Source: Sphingomonas adhaesiva
Lineage (GTDB): Bacteria; Pseudomonadota; Alphaproteobacteria; Sphingomonadales; Sphingomonadaceae
DNA length: 64,000 nt
Direction of reading: 5' to 3'
NCBI RefSeq assembly: GCF_036946125.1
Contig: NZ_JAQIJT010000002.1
Span: 527,001 to 591,000, forward strand
Made by a program: the position numbers and the translations under genes. Under the pieces are notes generated by a model, which did no database searches, was not told the DNA's origin, and saw only the letters and a list, made by a program, of their open reading frames with translations. Below are positions 34,674 through 43,732 of the stretch, one piece after another (position 1 is the first letter of the stretch; each line of letters starts with the position of its first letter).

Positions 34674-35735
34674 CTAGCGGTTGCCGCAGACGACGAGCTC
34701 GTCGAACAGCGGACAGCCGTTTTTGCACCTGGGTCGGTGGGAACAGTTGCCGCAGCGGTCGGACGCGAAATAGCGCCGGAACGAGCGGACATTCTCCGAG
34801 CCGTGCCAGATATCGAGCAGTGACGTCTCGTCGCTGAGCGTGTCGCCCTCGACCAGCCCGCTTTGGAACGAGCAGGGATAGACCCTCATGTCTTCGGACA
34901 CGTAGAGCGAGAATCGGCCCGCATCGCAGGCATCGACCAGCGCATCATTGGCCTGGGTACGGGCGAACACCCCGCTCACGCAGCAGGCATCGAACCCGAT
35001 CCTGAGCTTCGCGTCGGGCGCTGTCGCAAGCGCGAAGAATTCATCGAGCCGGTCGCTATGCCGAAGCATCTTTTCCTCGAACACCTTTCGCCCCGAAGGC
35101 TTGTAGTTGAGAAAAATTAGGGCATTGATCGGCGCGAGAAAGACAGGTGGATCGCTGAGCCAGTCGATTGCGGTGTCGACGCTGTCGCGGTCGATGATGA
35201 AGTGGACGTTGGTCTTGATACCGTGGTCGGCGAGCAGGCGGATGGTCTCGGCGGTCTCGACATACGGCGGGTAGGCGGAGACCGCCACCGCGCCGCAGGT
35301 GCGGCGCGTCGCCGCCAATATGTCGTCGGTCAGCCCGCGCCCGTTGGTCGTGTAGTTGGGGACGATCCCTTTCGCCCAGGTATAGTCGAGGATTTCGACA
35401 AAGTCGGGATGCTGGTTGGGATTGCCGCCGCCAAGCGCGACTTGGAAGGTGCCCATGTCGGCCGCCTGGTCGATGACCCGCTTGTAATCGGCGAGCGCCA
35501 TGTGCGACCCATGCCGGGTCGAGCTTTTGTAGCAGAACACGCAGCCCTTGTCGCACCAGTTGGTGATCGAAATATCCATCAGCTCGGGGCCGTGCGGCGA
35601 CCAGAATGGTTCCCGCTGGCCTGGTTCGGGGACGCGCGCGAAGAAGCCGGTGCGCGCGTTGAAGAAGGTAGCATAGCTGAGATCTTTGTAGCGATTGACG
35701 CGCAAGCGCGCCTCACCAATAGTTGTCATAGGCAT
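34674..35735 (-). CDS. Radical SAM enzyme with SPASM-like C-terminus
   Basis: About 353 aa from the ATG at 35735, with GAAAGG upstream; 35729 is also possible. The [4Fe-4S]-SAM motif is Cys61-x3-Cys65-x2-Cys68 (NWCDKGCVFCYKS), followed by the GGE-like ALGGGNPNQ. The C-terminus has PCSFQSG and RCGNCSHRPRCKNGCPLFDE plus a last VVC, the spacing of a SPASM auxiliary-cluster domain. Such enzymes often modify peptides or proteins post-translationally. The start lies inside the 3' end of the SNSSSTSF protein gene, so the two are co-translated and that protein is the first candidate substrate (inference). Confidence 0.85.
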   Translation of the reverse strand: MPMTTIGEARLRVNRYKDLSYATFFNARTGFFARVPEPGQREPFWSPHGPELMDISITNWCDKGCVFCYKSSTRHGSHMALADYKRVIDQAADMGTFQVALGGGNPNQHPDFVEILDYTWAKGIVPNYTTNGRGLTDDILAATRRTCGAVAVSAYPPYVETAETIRLLADHGIKTNVHFIIDRDSVDTAIDWLSDPPVFLAPINALIFLNYKPSGRKVFEEKMLRHSDRLDEFFALATAPDAKLRIGFDACCVSGVFARTQANDALVDACDAGRFSLYVSEDMRVYPCSFQSGLVEGDTLSDETSLLDIWHGSENVRSFRRYFASDRCGNCSHRPRCKNGCPLFDELVVCGNR

Positions 35736-36111
35736 TGATGAAGAACCTTTCGGACTCAATTTCGAAAATCTCGGTGCACAGCGTCATCTCGGCCAGATTG
35801 TTCTCGCTACTGAAATGGCCGATCGTGACCGTCTGGCCGTCTTCTATGCCCTTCTTCATGCGATCGAGCACGTCCGGCGTAAAATCTTGCCGGTCCTCGA
35901 GACCATCGACTTCCTCGACCCGCGTGAGCACGGTGCCGCGGTCGATTTGAGTCTTGAGCTCGTCGAACATGCCGTTGAACAGCGGCGCAACCGGGCTGTC
36001 GGGACCGACGCCGGCCGCCGTCAGGAAATCGTCTCGCGACAACATTTCACGGGCGATATAGACGAAGGAGGTCGACGAGCTATTCGACACGAAGTCCATC
36101 TTAATCTTCAT
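35713..36111 (-). CDS. 132-aa protein with N-terminal SNSSSTSF motif
   Basis: It begins MKIKMDFVSNSSSTSFVYIA. I recall closely similar openings (DFVTNSSSSSF-like) on many uncharacterised proteins from distant bacteria, but I cannot name a family. After the Ser/Thr stretch (residues 9-15) the protein is acidic and mixed, ending AYDNYW. No signal peptide or membrane segment. It overlaps the gene on each side, so it is part of one translation unit with the radical SAM enzyme. The conserved Ser-rich start could be a recognition or modification site (inference). Confidence 0.65.
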   Translation of the reverse strand: MKIKMDFVSNSSSTSFVYIAREMLSRDDFLTAAGVGPDSPVAPLFNGMFDELKTQIDRGTVLTRVEEVDGLEDRQDFTPDVLDRMKKGIEDGQTVTIGHFSSENNLAEMTLCTEIFEIESERFFINAYDNYW

Positions 36112-36466
36112 AACTGCTCTCCAGCTCCCTTACGCAATCGATGACCGTGTCCCGGACGTTGTCGTCATAGGCTTCTTCGAGGACGCCTCCGGGTGCCTTA
36201 ATCTTGAGGATATGCGTCTTTTCGAGCTCAGTCGGTTCGAGATAGATCTCATGGGCGATTTCGAGGTAGGCCGCGAGCGTCGGATACTCCACGCAATAAT
36301 ATTGATCGTATTGCGCGCGCAGGTCGGTCGACCAAACGAAGAGCTGGTTGTAGACTCCCGTGAACAGTTGCGCTGCGAGCCCCGCCGGCTTGATCTGCAA
36401 GGCATCGAGAAACTCGCCGAGCGGCGGAATCCGGCGCAACGGCAAGACTAAATCCTTTTTGGTCAT
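36101..36466 (-). CDS. 121-aa hypothetical protein of the radical SAM operon
   Basis: The start ATG 36466 overlaps the stop of the SMEK-NACHT gene (ATGA), and its end overlaps the next start by 11 bp. The frame is open far upstream, but that part is antisense-like and not supported. Sequence TKKDLVLPLRRIPPLGEFLD, LFVWSTDLRAQYDQYYCVEY. No family recognised; acidic C-terminus RELESSYED. Likely a specificity or adaptor subunit. Confidence 0.6.
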   Translation of the reverse strand: MTKKDLVLPLRRIPPLGEFLDALQIKPAGLAAQLFTGVYNQLFVWSTDLRAQYDQYYCVEYPTLAAYLEIAHEIYLEPTELEKTHILKIKAPGGVLEEAYDDNVRDTVIDCVRELESSYED

Positions 36467-39129
36467 GCTGGGACTCCGGCGGGTTCTGCGATGTCCGCCA
36501 ATAGCGTTTGCACCGCCGCGGTTTTGGCCGGCCGGACGAGCGCCAGGGCTTCGACGCAATTGGCGGCGTCCCCTGCTTCCTGGAACAAAGTGGAGGCGCT
36601 CTCGCGTTCGAGCCAGCCAGCATGTGCGGCGGCATGTAGGAAGAACGCAAGCCAATGGGGGGCGTATCGCACCAATCCTCGGCCGCCTTCGTCTTTCCCG
36701 ACGTCCGTCACCAGCTCGTCGATACTTTGCCGCCAGGCGTGGGGGTCGTAATCGCGATGGCCGCCGAAGATCGCACGGATGAACTTGGCGTGCTCCTCCT
36801 CGTCAAGGCCGTTCAAATGATCGATGAGGATCGAGATGTTCAATAACTCGGCTGCGTCGCGCCGGTACAGCAGAAACAGCGCAATGCGGCGGCGGCGCCG
36901 GGTCGCGCCGGCGTCCGCCAGGATGGCCTTGACGCGCGCGACGTCTTCGCTCGTCTGCACCGCGGGGGGCAGAAGGTGGACGTTGAGGCTGAAATGCTCG
37001 GTGAAGTTCGTCGCGTTTTCGCAGGCCGCGATGGCGGCTGGGTTGTTCGCCCTGCGCGCGAGCAAATAGGCATAGCGGTAGACGCCTTCGTAGACCGGAC
37101 GGCTGGACAAGCGGGCCAGTATTTCGGTCAGCGCCTGGGCCTGGTCGGCAGCAGCTCGATCGACCAGTCGATAGGCTATTACGAAGTCCCTGAGCTCGTC
37201 ATAAGTGAAGGAGATGGCGAGGTCGCCGGCTGCGGCGAGGCCGTCGCTTTCGACTTCCCGGCGGAGGATGACGTCGTCCTCGACGAAGCGCCGGACGATC
37301 TCTTGTTCCTCAAGCGTAAAATCGCGCACCGACAGCTTGGAAAAATCGTCCGCGGCGAGCATCGCCGCTACGATTTTGAACAGAGTGGGCAAGGCCTTAG
37401 CTTGGTGCTGCTGCGGAAAGGAGTCGATCTTCTTGCGCAGATAGTCGGCAAAGAGGTCGCCTTTGTAAATGTCGGTCACATACCCGATATCGCTGCCCTC
37501 ATAGCGTTCGCAGAAGATTCGCAGCAGCAAGAGATCGTTCTCGAGGAACGCCTTGGCTTGCCCCTGCAGCGACCCTTTGATGCTGAAATGCGCAAGATAG
37601 GCCTTCAACAGCCGCGCCTTACTGAGTTCGGTCATTTTCGACCGCAAGTCGTTCACGCGGTGGATATGGGCCGCGAACGGTTCGTTGAGCATCGTCGCGA
37701 AGCGCTCGTCGAAGAATTCGCTGCGGCAGGTGATAACGAGCTTGATCCAATCATATTGGCAAACCGCACCGCAGAAGGCCTTCAGCTCTTCGTTGAAGGA
37801 GGTGAGGTTGGTTACTTCGTTGATACCGTCAATCAGGATCACGAACGGCTTTTGCACGTCGTGTGCGACTTGGTCGAACAGCGTCAGATAATCGTGTAGC
37901 TTGGTGCCGTCTGGCGCATAGCGGTTGTGAGCTATATAATCGAACAGCCGCTTGCCCGGCGCGAAGCCGTTCAGCTGGCGCGCCGGTATGAACAGGCAAG
38001 GAATCTCGAAGAGCCGAAACTGATTCTCGACCAAGTCGCACACGAAGTTGGTCTTTCCTTGACCGGCCATGCTGGTGACGAGGAAGATCTTGTTGCGAAT
38101 GAGGTCGATCAGCACGCGCGCTTCGTTCAAACGCGATGTCAGCCCGCTGGCAGCACCCTCCAGCTGGAGCCGTGCGATCATCCAGCCCGCCGAGTCTGGG
38201 GCCGCTGGCTTGTAGGGCGCCTCACCTTCGCCACGATACCACGACAGAGGGCGGACCTTGGCGAGCTCGACGTCGATCGAATCGCTCGCCCGGTCGAGCC
38301 ATGCGCTGAGCTCGGCGAAGCTCGCCGGCGCGGCGCTGAGCAGGCTTGCGTCGACGTCCGACACCAGTTCGGGCTGGCCTGCTATTCTCAAGCTGGCATT
38401 GAGACGATCGTAGGAGAAACGGCGGAGCTTATCCTGGATCTTGCGGTAGAAGAACAACGGATTGGCGAAAAGCCTCATTTCTTCTTTGGTGGAGTGTGTC
38501 TCCACGAAGATCGCTGGAATGTATTTTCGTGACGTCTTTTCTACCTCGATCTTCTCGGTCGAAAAGGCGAGAAATTTGTCGAGTTGCTCACGGAAATTTG
38601 CATTGCTGTCGCGCTTAGCCCAGCTCGCGGCGAGATACTGATCGATGGCCTCTAGCTTGCTCGTCTCGAGGTGCCGGATGCGCGCCAGGATATCGCGCCA
38701 ATCGACGATGTGCTGGGCCGGGTCGAACGGGATGGCAAGCGCGCCGATCGCCAACTCGAGTCGCTTCGCCGTGTACGACGACTGCTTCTCGGTCAACGCG
38801 ACGACGTAGAGGTGATCGAACGTGTTATCCAGGCGATGCTGGTGAAACTTCTCGAGTGTCTTTTCAACCTTACCGCTCGATCCGTCGGTGGTCACCTGGA
38901 ACGCGATCCTGTTCGTCGTGCACCCCAAGTCCACGGCCGGGAAGTTGGCTCGGACGTTGTTCAGGTTCTGCAAGTCGGGACAATCGAACACCAGTTTTAT
39001 GACCGGTATGAGGAAATCCTCGGCAACCGAGTTGATGTCGAAGCGTCCGACCGCGTTGAGCGCCCTGATCTCGTGCTCGAGGCGCCCGACATATTTAGCG
39101 ATGTTGTTGAGGTGATCGTCTCGGTTCAT
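36463..39129 (-). CDS. SMEK-domain NACHT/STAND-type ATPase
   Basis: An 888-aa protein. Residues 1-165 form a SMEK domain: GRFDINSVAEDFLIPVIKLV, NLNNVRANFPAVDLG, RIAFQVTTDGSSGKVEKT. Residues 340-500 are a P-loop NTPase: Walker A TSMAGQGKTN (352-361), Walker B FVILIDGINEV (429-439) and sensor VITCRSEFF (465-473), in NACHT/STAND order. The last 380 residues are helical without clear repeats and would be the sensor part. By family knowledge STAND ATPases oligomerise on sensing phage or stress. First gene of the five-gene minus-strand unit. Confidence 0.8.
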   Translation of the reverse strand: MNRDDHLNNIAKYVGRLEHEIRALNAVGRFDINSVAEDFLIPVIKLVFDCPDLQNLNNVRANFPAVDLGCTTNRIAFQVTTDGSSGKVEKTLEKFHQHRLDNTFDHLYVVALTEKQSSYTAKRLELAIGALAIPFDPAQHIVDWRDILARIRHLETSKLEAIDQYLAASWAKRDSNANFREQLDKFLAFSTEKIEVEKTSRKYIPAIFVETHSTKEEMRLFANPLFFYRKIQDKLRRFSYDRLNASLRIAGQPELVSDVDASLLSAAPASFAELSAWLDRASDSIDVELAKVRPLSWYRGEGEAPYKPAAPDSAGWMIARLQLEGAASGLTSRLNEARVLIDLIRNKIFLVTSMAGQGKTNFVCDLVENQFRLFEIPCLFIPARQLNGFAPGKRLFDYIAHNRYAPDGTKLHDYLTLFDQVAHDVQKPFVILIDGINEVTNLTSFNEELKAFCGAVCQYDWIKLVITCRSEFFDERFATMLNEPFAAHIHRVNDLRSKMTELSKARLLKAYLAHFSIKGSLQGQAKAFLENDLLLLRIFCERYEGSDIGYVTDIYKGDLFADYLRKKIDSFPQQHQAKALPTLFKIVAAMLAADDFSKLSVRDFTLEEQEIVRRFVEDDVILRREVESDGLAAAGDLAISFTYDELRDFVIAYRLVDRAAADQAQALTEILARLSSRPVYEGVYRYAYLLARRANNPAAIAACENATNFTEHFSLNVHLLPPAVQTSEDVARVKAILADAGATRRRRRIALFLLYRRDAAELLNISILIDHLNGLDEEEHAKFIRAIFGGHRDYDPHAWRQSIDELVTDVGKDEGGRGLVRYAPHWLAFFLHAAAHAGWLERESASTLFQEAGDAANCVEALALVRPAKTAAVQTLLADIAEPAGVPA

Positions 39130-39611
39130 CGGACCACCAGTCGCCGCGAGCGCCGAGCCTTCAGGTTGCCGTCTGAGCCGCCCTGACGCTGCTCGGTGTG
39201 CCGGTCGGAATGTGACATTAATTCTCCCCTACGCGCCTAACTATCGAGAACGTTACGGTGCGGCGCAAGCAGGCGAACGAATCCTAGGCTGCGTCGTTCT
39301 CGGAGCGGCTGGCGCCGCGCCGCTGGAGGGCGATTGTCGGGAGGCGGCCTTGCACACACGGCGTCGAAGAGGTCGGCTCGGAATTCATACGATCGGACGA
39401 TGGCCGGACGAAGGTCCGCTTGTCGGCTTTCCGTTTTATGTGCGGTCAGTCTGCAAGCGACCAAGATGCGACGTTGGTGTGCTGCAACTGAAACGGCAGC
39501 TTTGCTCAAAAGCCGACGTCCACCACTTCACCAACCAATCGTTGCATTACACCGAAGATGGCCGGAGGCCGCCGCTCGGCTTCCCATCCAAAACCTTCTA
39601 ACGCAGCCGGC
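39130..39611. other. Gap between SMEK operon and IS element
   Basis: 482 bp with no supported gene. It should carry the promoter of the SMEK operon at its left end. The right half contains short open frames in both directions without ribosome sites and repeat-like, degraded sequence. No continuation of the truncated HExxH gene from the other side of the IS could be recognised. Confidence 0.4.
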
Positions 39612-39650
39612 TGAACCGCGCCGGGTTTGCCGGAGGCCGTTGGATGTGAG

Positions 39651-40556
39651 TCACGCCGCCATAGGGATGATGTCCGCGGCAGCATAGTATTGCTCTTCGG
39701 CTTCGGCGGGCGGGATGTTGCCGATAGGCTCGAGCAGCCGGCGATGATTGAACCAGTCCACCCATTCCAGCGTGGCGTACTCGACCGCCTCGAAGCTGCG
39801 CCAAGGGCCGCGGTGGTGGATCACCTCGGCCTTGTAGAGGCCGTTGATGGTTTCCGCCAAAGCGTTGTCGTAGCTGTCGCCGACGCTTCCGACCGACGGC
39901 TCGATGCCCGCTTCGGCCAGGCGCTCGGTGTACTTGATGGACACGTACTGGCTGCCGCGGTCGGAATGGTGGACGAGGCCGCCACCCCGCATCGGTCGTC
40001 GGTCATGTAGCGCCTGCTCGAGCGCATCCAGGACGAAGCCGGCATGTGCGCTCCGGCTGGCGCGCCAGCCAACGATCCGGCGAGCGTAGGTGTCGATGAC
40101 GAAGGCGACGTAGACAAAGCCCGCCCAAGTCGCGACGTAGGTGAAGTCCGACACCCAGAGCATGTTCGGCGCCGGTGCACGGAACTGCCGGTTGACCCGG
40201 TCTAGCGGGCATGGCGCCGTCCGGTCGCTGACGGTGGTGCGGACCGGCTTGCCGCGGATCACGCCGGCCAGACCCATCGCCCGCATCAGGCGGGCAACGG
40301 TGCAGCGGGCGACGTCGAACCCTTCGCGCCGCAGCTGCCGCCAGACCTTGCGCACGCCGTAGACGCGAAAGTTCTGCTCGAACGCGCGGCGCACCTCCGG
40401 CCCAAGCGCATCGTCACGCTGAGCCCGAGCCGACCTTCTGGTCGGCTCAATCCTGCTCGCTACATGGGCATGGTAGGTGGATGGGGCGATCGGCAGGACC
40501 CGGCAGATCGGCTCGACCCCGTACACCTCGCGATGCGCGTCGATGAACGACACCAT
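39651..40556 (-). CDS. IS3-family transposase OrfB (DDE integrase)
   Basis: About 301 aa from the ATG at 40556, which overlaps the orfA stop (TGATG). The rve core shows the first Asp in VSDFTYVATWAGFVYVAFV, the second in LVHHSDRGSQYVS and Glu in ALAETINGLYKAE. Intact. No A-rich slippery run is seen, so coupling by reinitiation rather than the usual frameshift is possible. Confidence 0.93.
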   Translation of the reverse strand: MVSFIDAHREVYGVEPICRVLPIAPSTYHAHVASRIEPTRRSARAQRDDALGPEVRRAFEQNFRVYGVRKVWRQLRREGFDVARCTVARLMRAMGLAGVIRGKPVRTTVSDRTAPCPLDRVNRQFRAPAPNMLWVSDFTYVATWAGFVYVAFVIDTYARRIVGWRASRSAHAGFVLDALEQALHDRRPMRGGGLVHHSDRGSQYVSIKYTERLAEAGIEPSVGSVGDSYDNALAETINGLYKAEVIHHRGPWRSFEAVEYATLEWVDWFNHRRLLEPIGNIPPAEAEEQYYAAADIIPMAA

Positions 40557-40882
40557 CACTTCGCTCGGCGGTCGAGCTCCGCCATCGCAAAATACGCCGA
40601 CGCCTTGCGCAGGATCTCGTTGGCTTGGCGCAGTTCGCGGTTCTCCCGCTCCAGTGCCTTCATTCGGTCGACGACGTCGCTCGGCACCCCGGCGCGCATC
40701 CCGCTATCGACCTCGGCCTTCTTTACCCACTCGTGCAGCGTCTGCCCCGCACACCCGATCTTCGCCGCGATCGACACCACCGCGGCCCAACGCGACGCGT
40801 GATCCTTCTCATGGTCCAGCACCATCCGCACTGCACGCGCGCGCACCTCAGGAGAAAACTTGTTCGTCGTCTTGCTCGTCAT
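40556..40882 (-). CDS. IS3-family transposase OrfA
   Basis: A 108-aa protein with an N-terminal HTH_Tnp_1 domain (FSPEVRARAVRMVLDHEKDH, CAGQTLHEWVKKAEVD) and a leucine-zipper helix (MKALERENRELRQANEILRK). It binds the terminal repeats and teams with OrfB. Confidence 0.93.
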   Translation of the reverse strand: MTSKTTNKFSPEVRARAVRMVLDHEKDHASRWAAVVSIAAKIGCAGQTLHEWVKKAEVDSGMRAGVPSDVVDRMKALERENRELRQANEILRKASAYFAMAELDRRAK

Positions 40883-40894
40883 AGCCCCTTCCTC

Positions 40895-42103
40895 TCAGGA
40901 GTTGGGGCCTCCGGCAAACCCGGCGCGGTTCAGACCGCCATCTCCCAAAAGACCGACGACCGTCTCAAGGGCCGTACGCGGATGGTCATAGCCGCAACGG
41001 TCGGTCAGGCGACCCGCGATATAATTGTATTCAAGGGTAGAGTAAGTCTGCACGCATTTCGCAAGTTCTGGCGCTTCCGCAGCAGCCAGACACAAAAGCG
41101 TGAAACGAGCCCCTGCATCCACATCGCTGATGAGGTCATCAAAATGCTCGATATCCAGCGGAAAGCCGCGCGTGGGGTTGATCGCTAGATCACAGATCAA
41201 AAGGAAGAGACCGACAACCGGGTCGTCGTAGCGCTCCGGCCATTGCGCGCCCGTCAGCTTGAGGAACAGCTCGAAGGCATCCCCATAGAGTGGAGCGAAA
41301 TAGCCGTCCTCACGATAGGTTTGAAGCAGTTCGGGGCCGCCGGCAGACGCCAGAAACTGGATCTGACAGAAGCGGGCCTGCCCCTCAAAGATGTGGCGCA
41401 GACCGATCTCCGCGTAGGGTGGCCGCCGGCCATAGGGAAAGCCTTCGCTGCCCTCGGCATGCAGCCGACGAATTTCCGCATCCCAGCCCTCGGGATCGGG
41501 GAACTGGCCGTCAGCGAAGTCGCATGAGCCGTTGATGGCGCTGACGGTTTCGCCATAGGCCTTCAGATAGCTGTGCCCCACACCAAGGAAGAAGGGCGAG
41601 CGCTCATGCTCCAACACCGACTTGGGAAAGAAGGCGAGCTGTTTGTAGTAATTTATATCCAGAGCGTTGTTGACAGCGACATTACCAGCAACGAGCCCTG
41701 GATCGAGGGCCGGCGTGCCGTCGATTAGTGCGCGATCTGCCCATGCCTTGACCGGCTTTACGGCTCCGACCTCGCGCGCAAAATCCGCGAGGAAGCCCAT
41801 GCTGCCATAGACCTGTGCGGGGTAGGCCAGACTTAGAATCAGGCCTGCTGTCGAACCAACGTGCTGCCACCAGTGGATCGTTTCATGCAGATAGGTGGAA
41901 TAGGCTTGATACAGTTCGGCCGTGTCATAGCGGTCTGTTTTCTGCCGGGTAATGGCATCGACCAGTTCGTGTGTACGGGGACTCAAGCGCAGCACGAAAT
42001 GCTCCGTCGTGTAGGTCCCAAGCGCGTTAATGGTCGCCTCGAATACCGTCTGATCGCTGGCGGGATTGAGGAGGGCCGGGTCCAAATCGTAGAACCGAAG
42101 CAT
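40895..42103 (-). pseudogene. HExxH metallopeptidase-like protein, 3' end cut by IS
   Basis: 402 codons from the ATG at 42103 with AAGGG upstream. The zinc motif HETIHWWQH (about residues 73-81) resembles gluzincin-type peptidases; flanking YSTYL and VGSTAG are hydrophobic. The final 11 residues (NRAGFAGGPNS) are encoded by the IS end, so the native C-terminus is missing; how much is lost is unknown. No family name can be given. Located 73 bp after the PD-(D/E)xK gene and likely in one operon with it. Confidence 0.6.
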
Positions 42104-42185
42104 TGGTTTCAACCCTTAGTCGTAAAGATGGTGGCGGGATATTCGTAGAAGAAGTCCCGCCACCGATCTCAGCACTCGCGGTCGA

Positions 42186-43358
42186 TCAGACGAGATCGGA
42201 GGCAATCGGACGGAACAGCTCAATTGGGCCCAGCACATGGCCGTCCGGGAGATAGCTTGCGCCGCTGAACCCGGTGATCCGGCGCTCCATGCGCGGAAGA
42301 TCGTTGATCGTCATCGGCCCGTTTCGCGCGGTGTCGACAAGGTGTCGAAAGATCTTCTCCTCGATACCGATGAAAGTGCCTGGGCTCTGATCGAGCCTGA
42401 AGGGATCGTTCGGAACGACGACCAACTTTCCGTCTTCGAACTTGAAGGGCAGAACGCCCTCGGGATCGGTCGGGAAATAGCCTCCGACAAACCGAAGCCC
42501 CATCAGCGTCGGCAGCAGACATTCCCACAGAATGATCGGGAAACTCAGGTCATCAGCGATCGTCGTACCGGTCGCGAGCGCGGCCGAGAGGACTGGCTGG
42601 CGGACCTTCGCGAGGCTAGGTGCATAATGGAGGGAACGGACCGCGGCCGCGAACCCGCCGCTTTCATCGAAAAAGGGACGCTCGCCTGGGGTCTGGGGAT
42701 CCTCTGCGGAGAGAGTCGTGAAGATGGCGGGGCTATGGGTGTGGACTGCCCATCGCATCGCAACAATGTAACCTTTAACGCTCATCGCGTTTCCGAACCG
42801 ATCGAGAACGCGTACCCGGCTGAACTGATTGCGCCACATCGCAAATTTCTTAGCCTTGAAACCGACCGCCTCGATCGTGCCCTTCGCCTCTGCCAGCGAT
42901 ACTTGGCCTGTCGGCTCAACGCAGAAATAGTCGGGGGCATCTCCCTCGGTGCCGGGACTGCATTCGACGCACACACCGTTCGCCCATGAAAGCGCGCCGT
43001 GATTGCGGACGTCATCGATCCGTGCGACGTGAAAGATGTCGAGATGCTCGGCCAGGAACCACCGACAGAAGGCCTCGCCGAGCTCATTCGAATTGTTCTG
43101 CTTCTTTGTCTTGTTGGCGCCCAGGCCGTTTGGTTGGAACCGAAAAGCGGTGCATGGCTCCAGATACCGTACGTGCTCGAACTGGGCGAGGTCAGGGTTC
43201 GGCGGAGCCCTGTCATAACTCTGCAGATAATAATAATGATACAAGTCGGCTAGATCGACCATGATTTCGGTCACTAGACTTCCCGGCTTTGCTGGATTTT
43301 CAAGTGAGGCCGGCAGGACCGGAAACTTGTTGAGCGCCACTCTCACCGATTTTTGCAT
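42186..43358 (-). CDS. PD-(D/E)xK nuclease-like protein
   Basis: A 390-aa protein; GAGGGGG precedes the ATG at 43358. The motif PDYF (Asp143) followed 14 residues later by EAK (157-159) in SLAEAKGT is the classic PD-(D/E)xK arrangement, in a strand-turn-strand context. The segment after it carries KKFAMWRNQ. The C-terminal 230 residues are not recognised. Upstream of and co-directional with the HExxH gene; the pair looks like a two-component conflict system (inference). Confidence 0.6.
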   Translation of the reverse strand: MQKSVRVALNKFPVLPASLENPAKPGSLVTEIMVDLADLYHYYYLQSYDRAPPNPDLAQFEHVRYLEPCTAFRFQPNGLGANKTKKQNNSNELGEAFCRWFLAEHLDIFHVARIDDVRNHGALSWANGVCVECSPGTEGDAPDYFCVEPTGQVSLAEAKGTIEAVGFKAKKFAMWRNQFSRVRVLDRFGNAMSVKGYIVAMRWAVHTHSPAIFTTLSAEDPQTPGERPFFDESGGFAAAVRSLHYAPSLAKVRQPVLSAALATGTTIADDLSFPIILWECLLPTLMGLRFVGGYFPTDPEGVLPFKFEDGKLVVVPNDPFRLDQSPGTFIGIEEKIFRHLVDTARNGPMTINDLPRMERRITGFSGASYLPDGHVLGPIELFRPIASDLV

Positions 43359-43732
43359 GCGTCCCCCTCAAACCATTCCCCGGCCGACGTCGGACGCAGG
43401 CATCACGTGCATTGCTCCATTGTGCTTGCGGTATCCGAGTGGTTCAATAGCCTCATTACTACGCTCAATGCGATTTGCGATAGCAGTGACGCTTGGGACC
43501 GCCTTGCTGCCTTCCATTCCCTACATCACGCTTTCGGGCAGGCCGGCTTGCGGTTCAAACTCCAACTGATGCGCTACGACCAATAGGCGTTCGCTTGGGG
43601 GAGCGGGTTCTAAGCTGACCAACAAGGAGCGTTGCGTAATTTCCGAAGACGTCGCGACACGTTAGCCGGTTCGCTTTTCTGCGCCGGGCAAATTGCCCAT
43701 ACGGGATCGAGACGAGGTAAGGGGCGAGGGCA
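43359..43732. other. Divergent promoter gap
   Basis: 374 bp between the divergent PD-(D/E)xK and HEPN genes. It must hold both promoters; no palindrome or factor site stood out. Plus-strand frames here lack ribosome sites. Confidence 0.4.

Larger units (their letters stand above)
39612..40932 (-). mobile_element. IS3-family insertion sequence
   Basis: 1321 bp bounded by 27-bp perfect inverted repeats (39612-39638, starting TGAACCGCGCCGGG, and 40906-40932) with TG...CA ends. It encodes orfA and orfB on the minus strand. No matching 3-4 bp target duplication is seen (GGC on the left, GAC on the right), so a deletion or recombination likely followed insertion. It cuts the 3' end of the HExxH protein gene. 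Confidence 0.9.

Noticed and set aside
39212..39601. 129-codon plus-strand frame before the IS
   Set aside because: No conserved features and no ribosome site; most likely non-coding.
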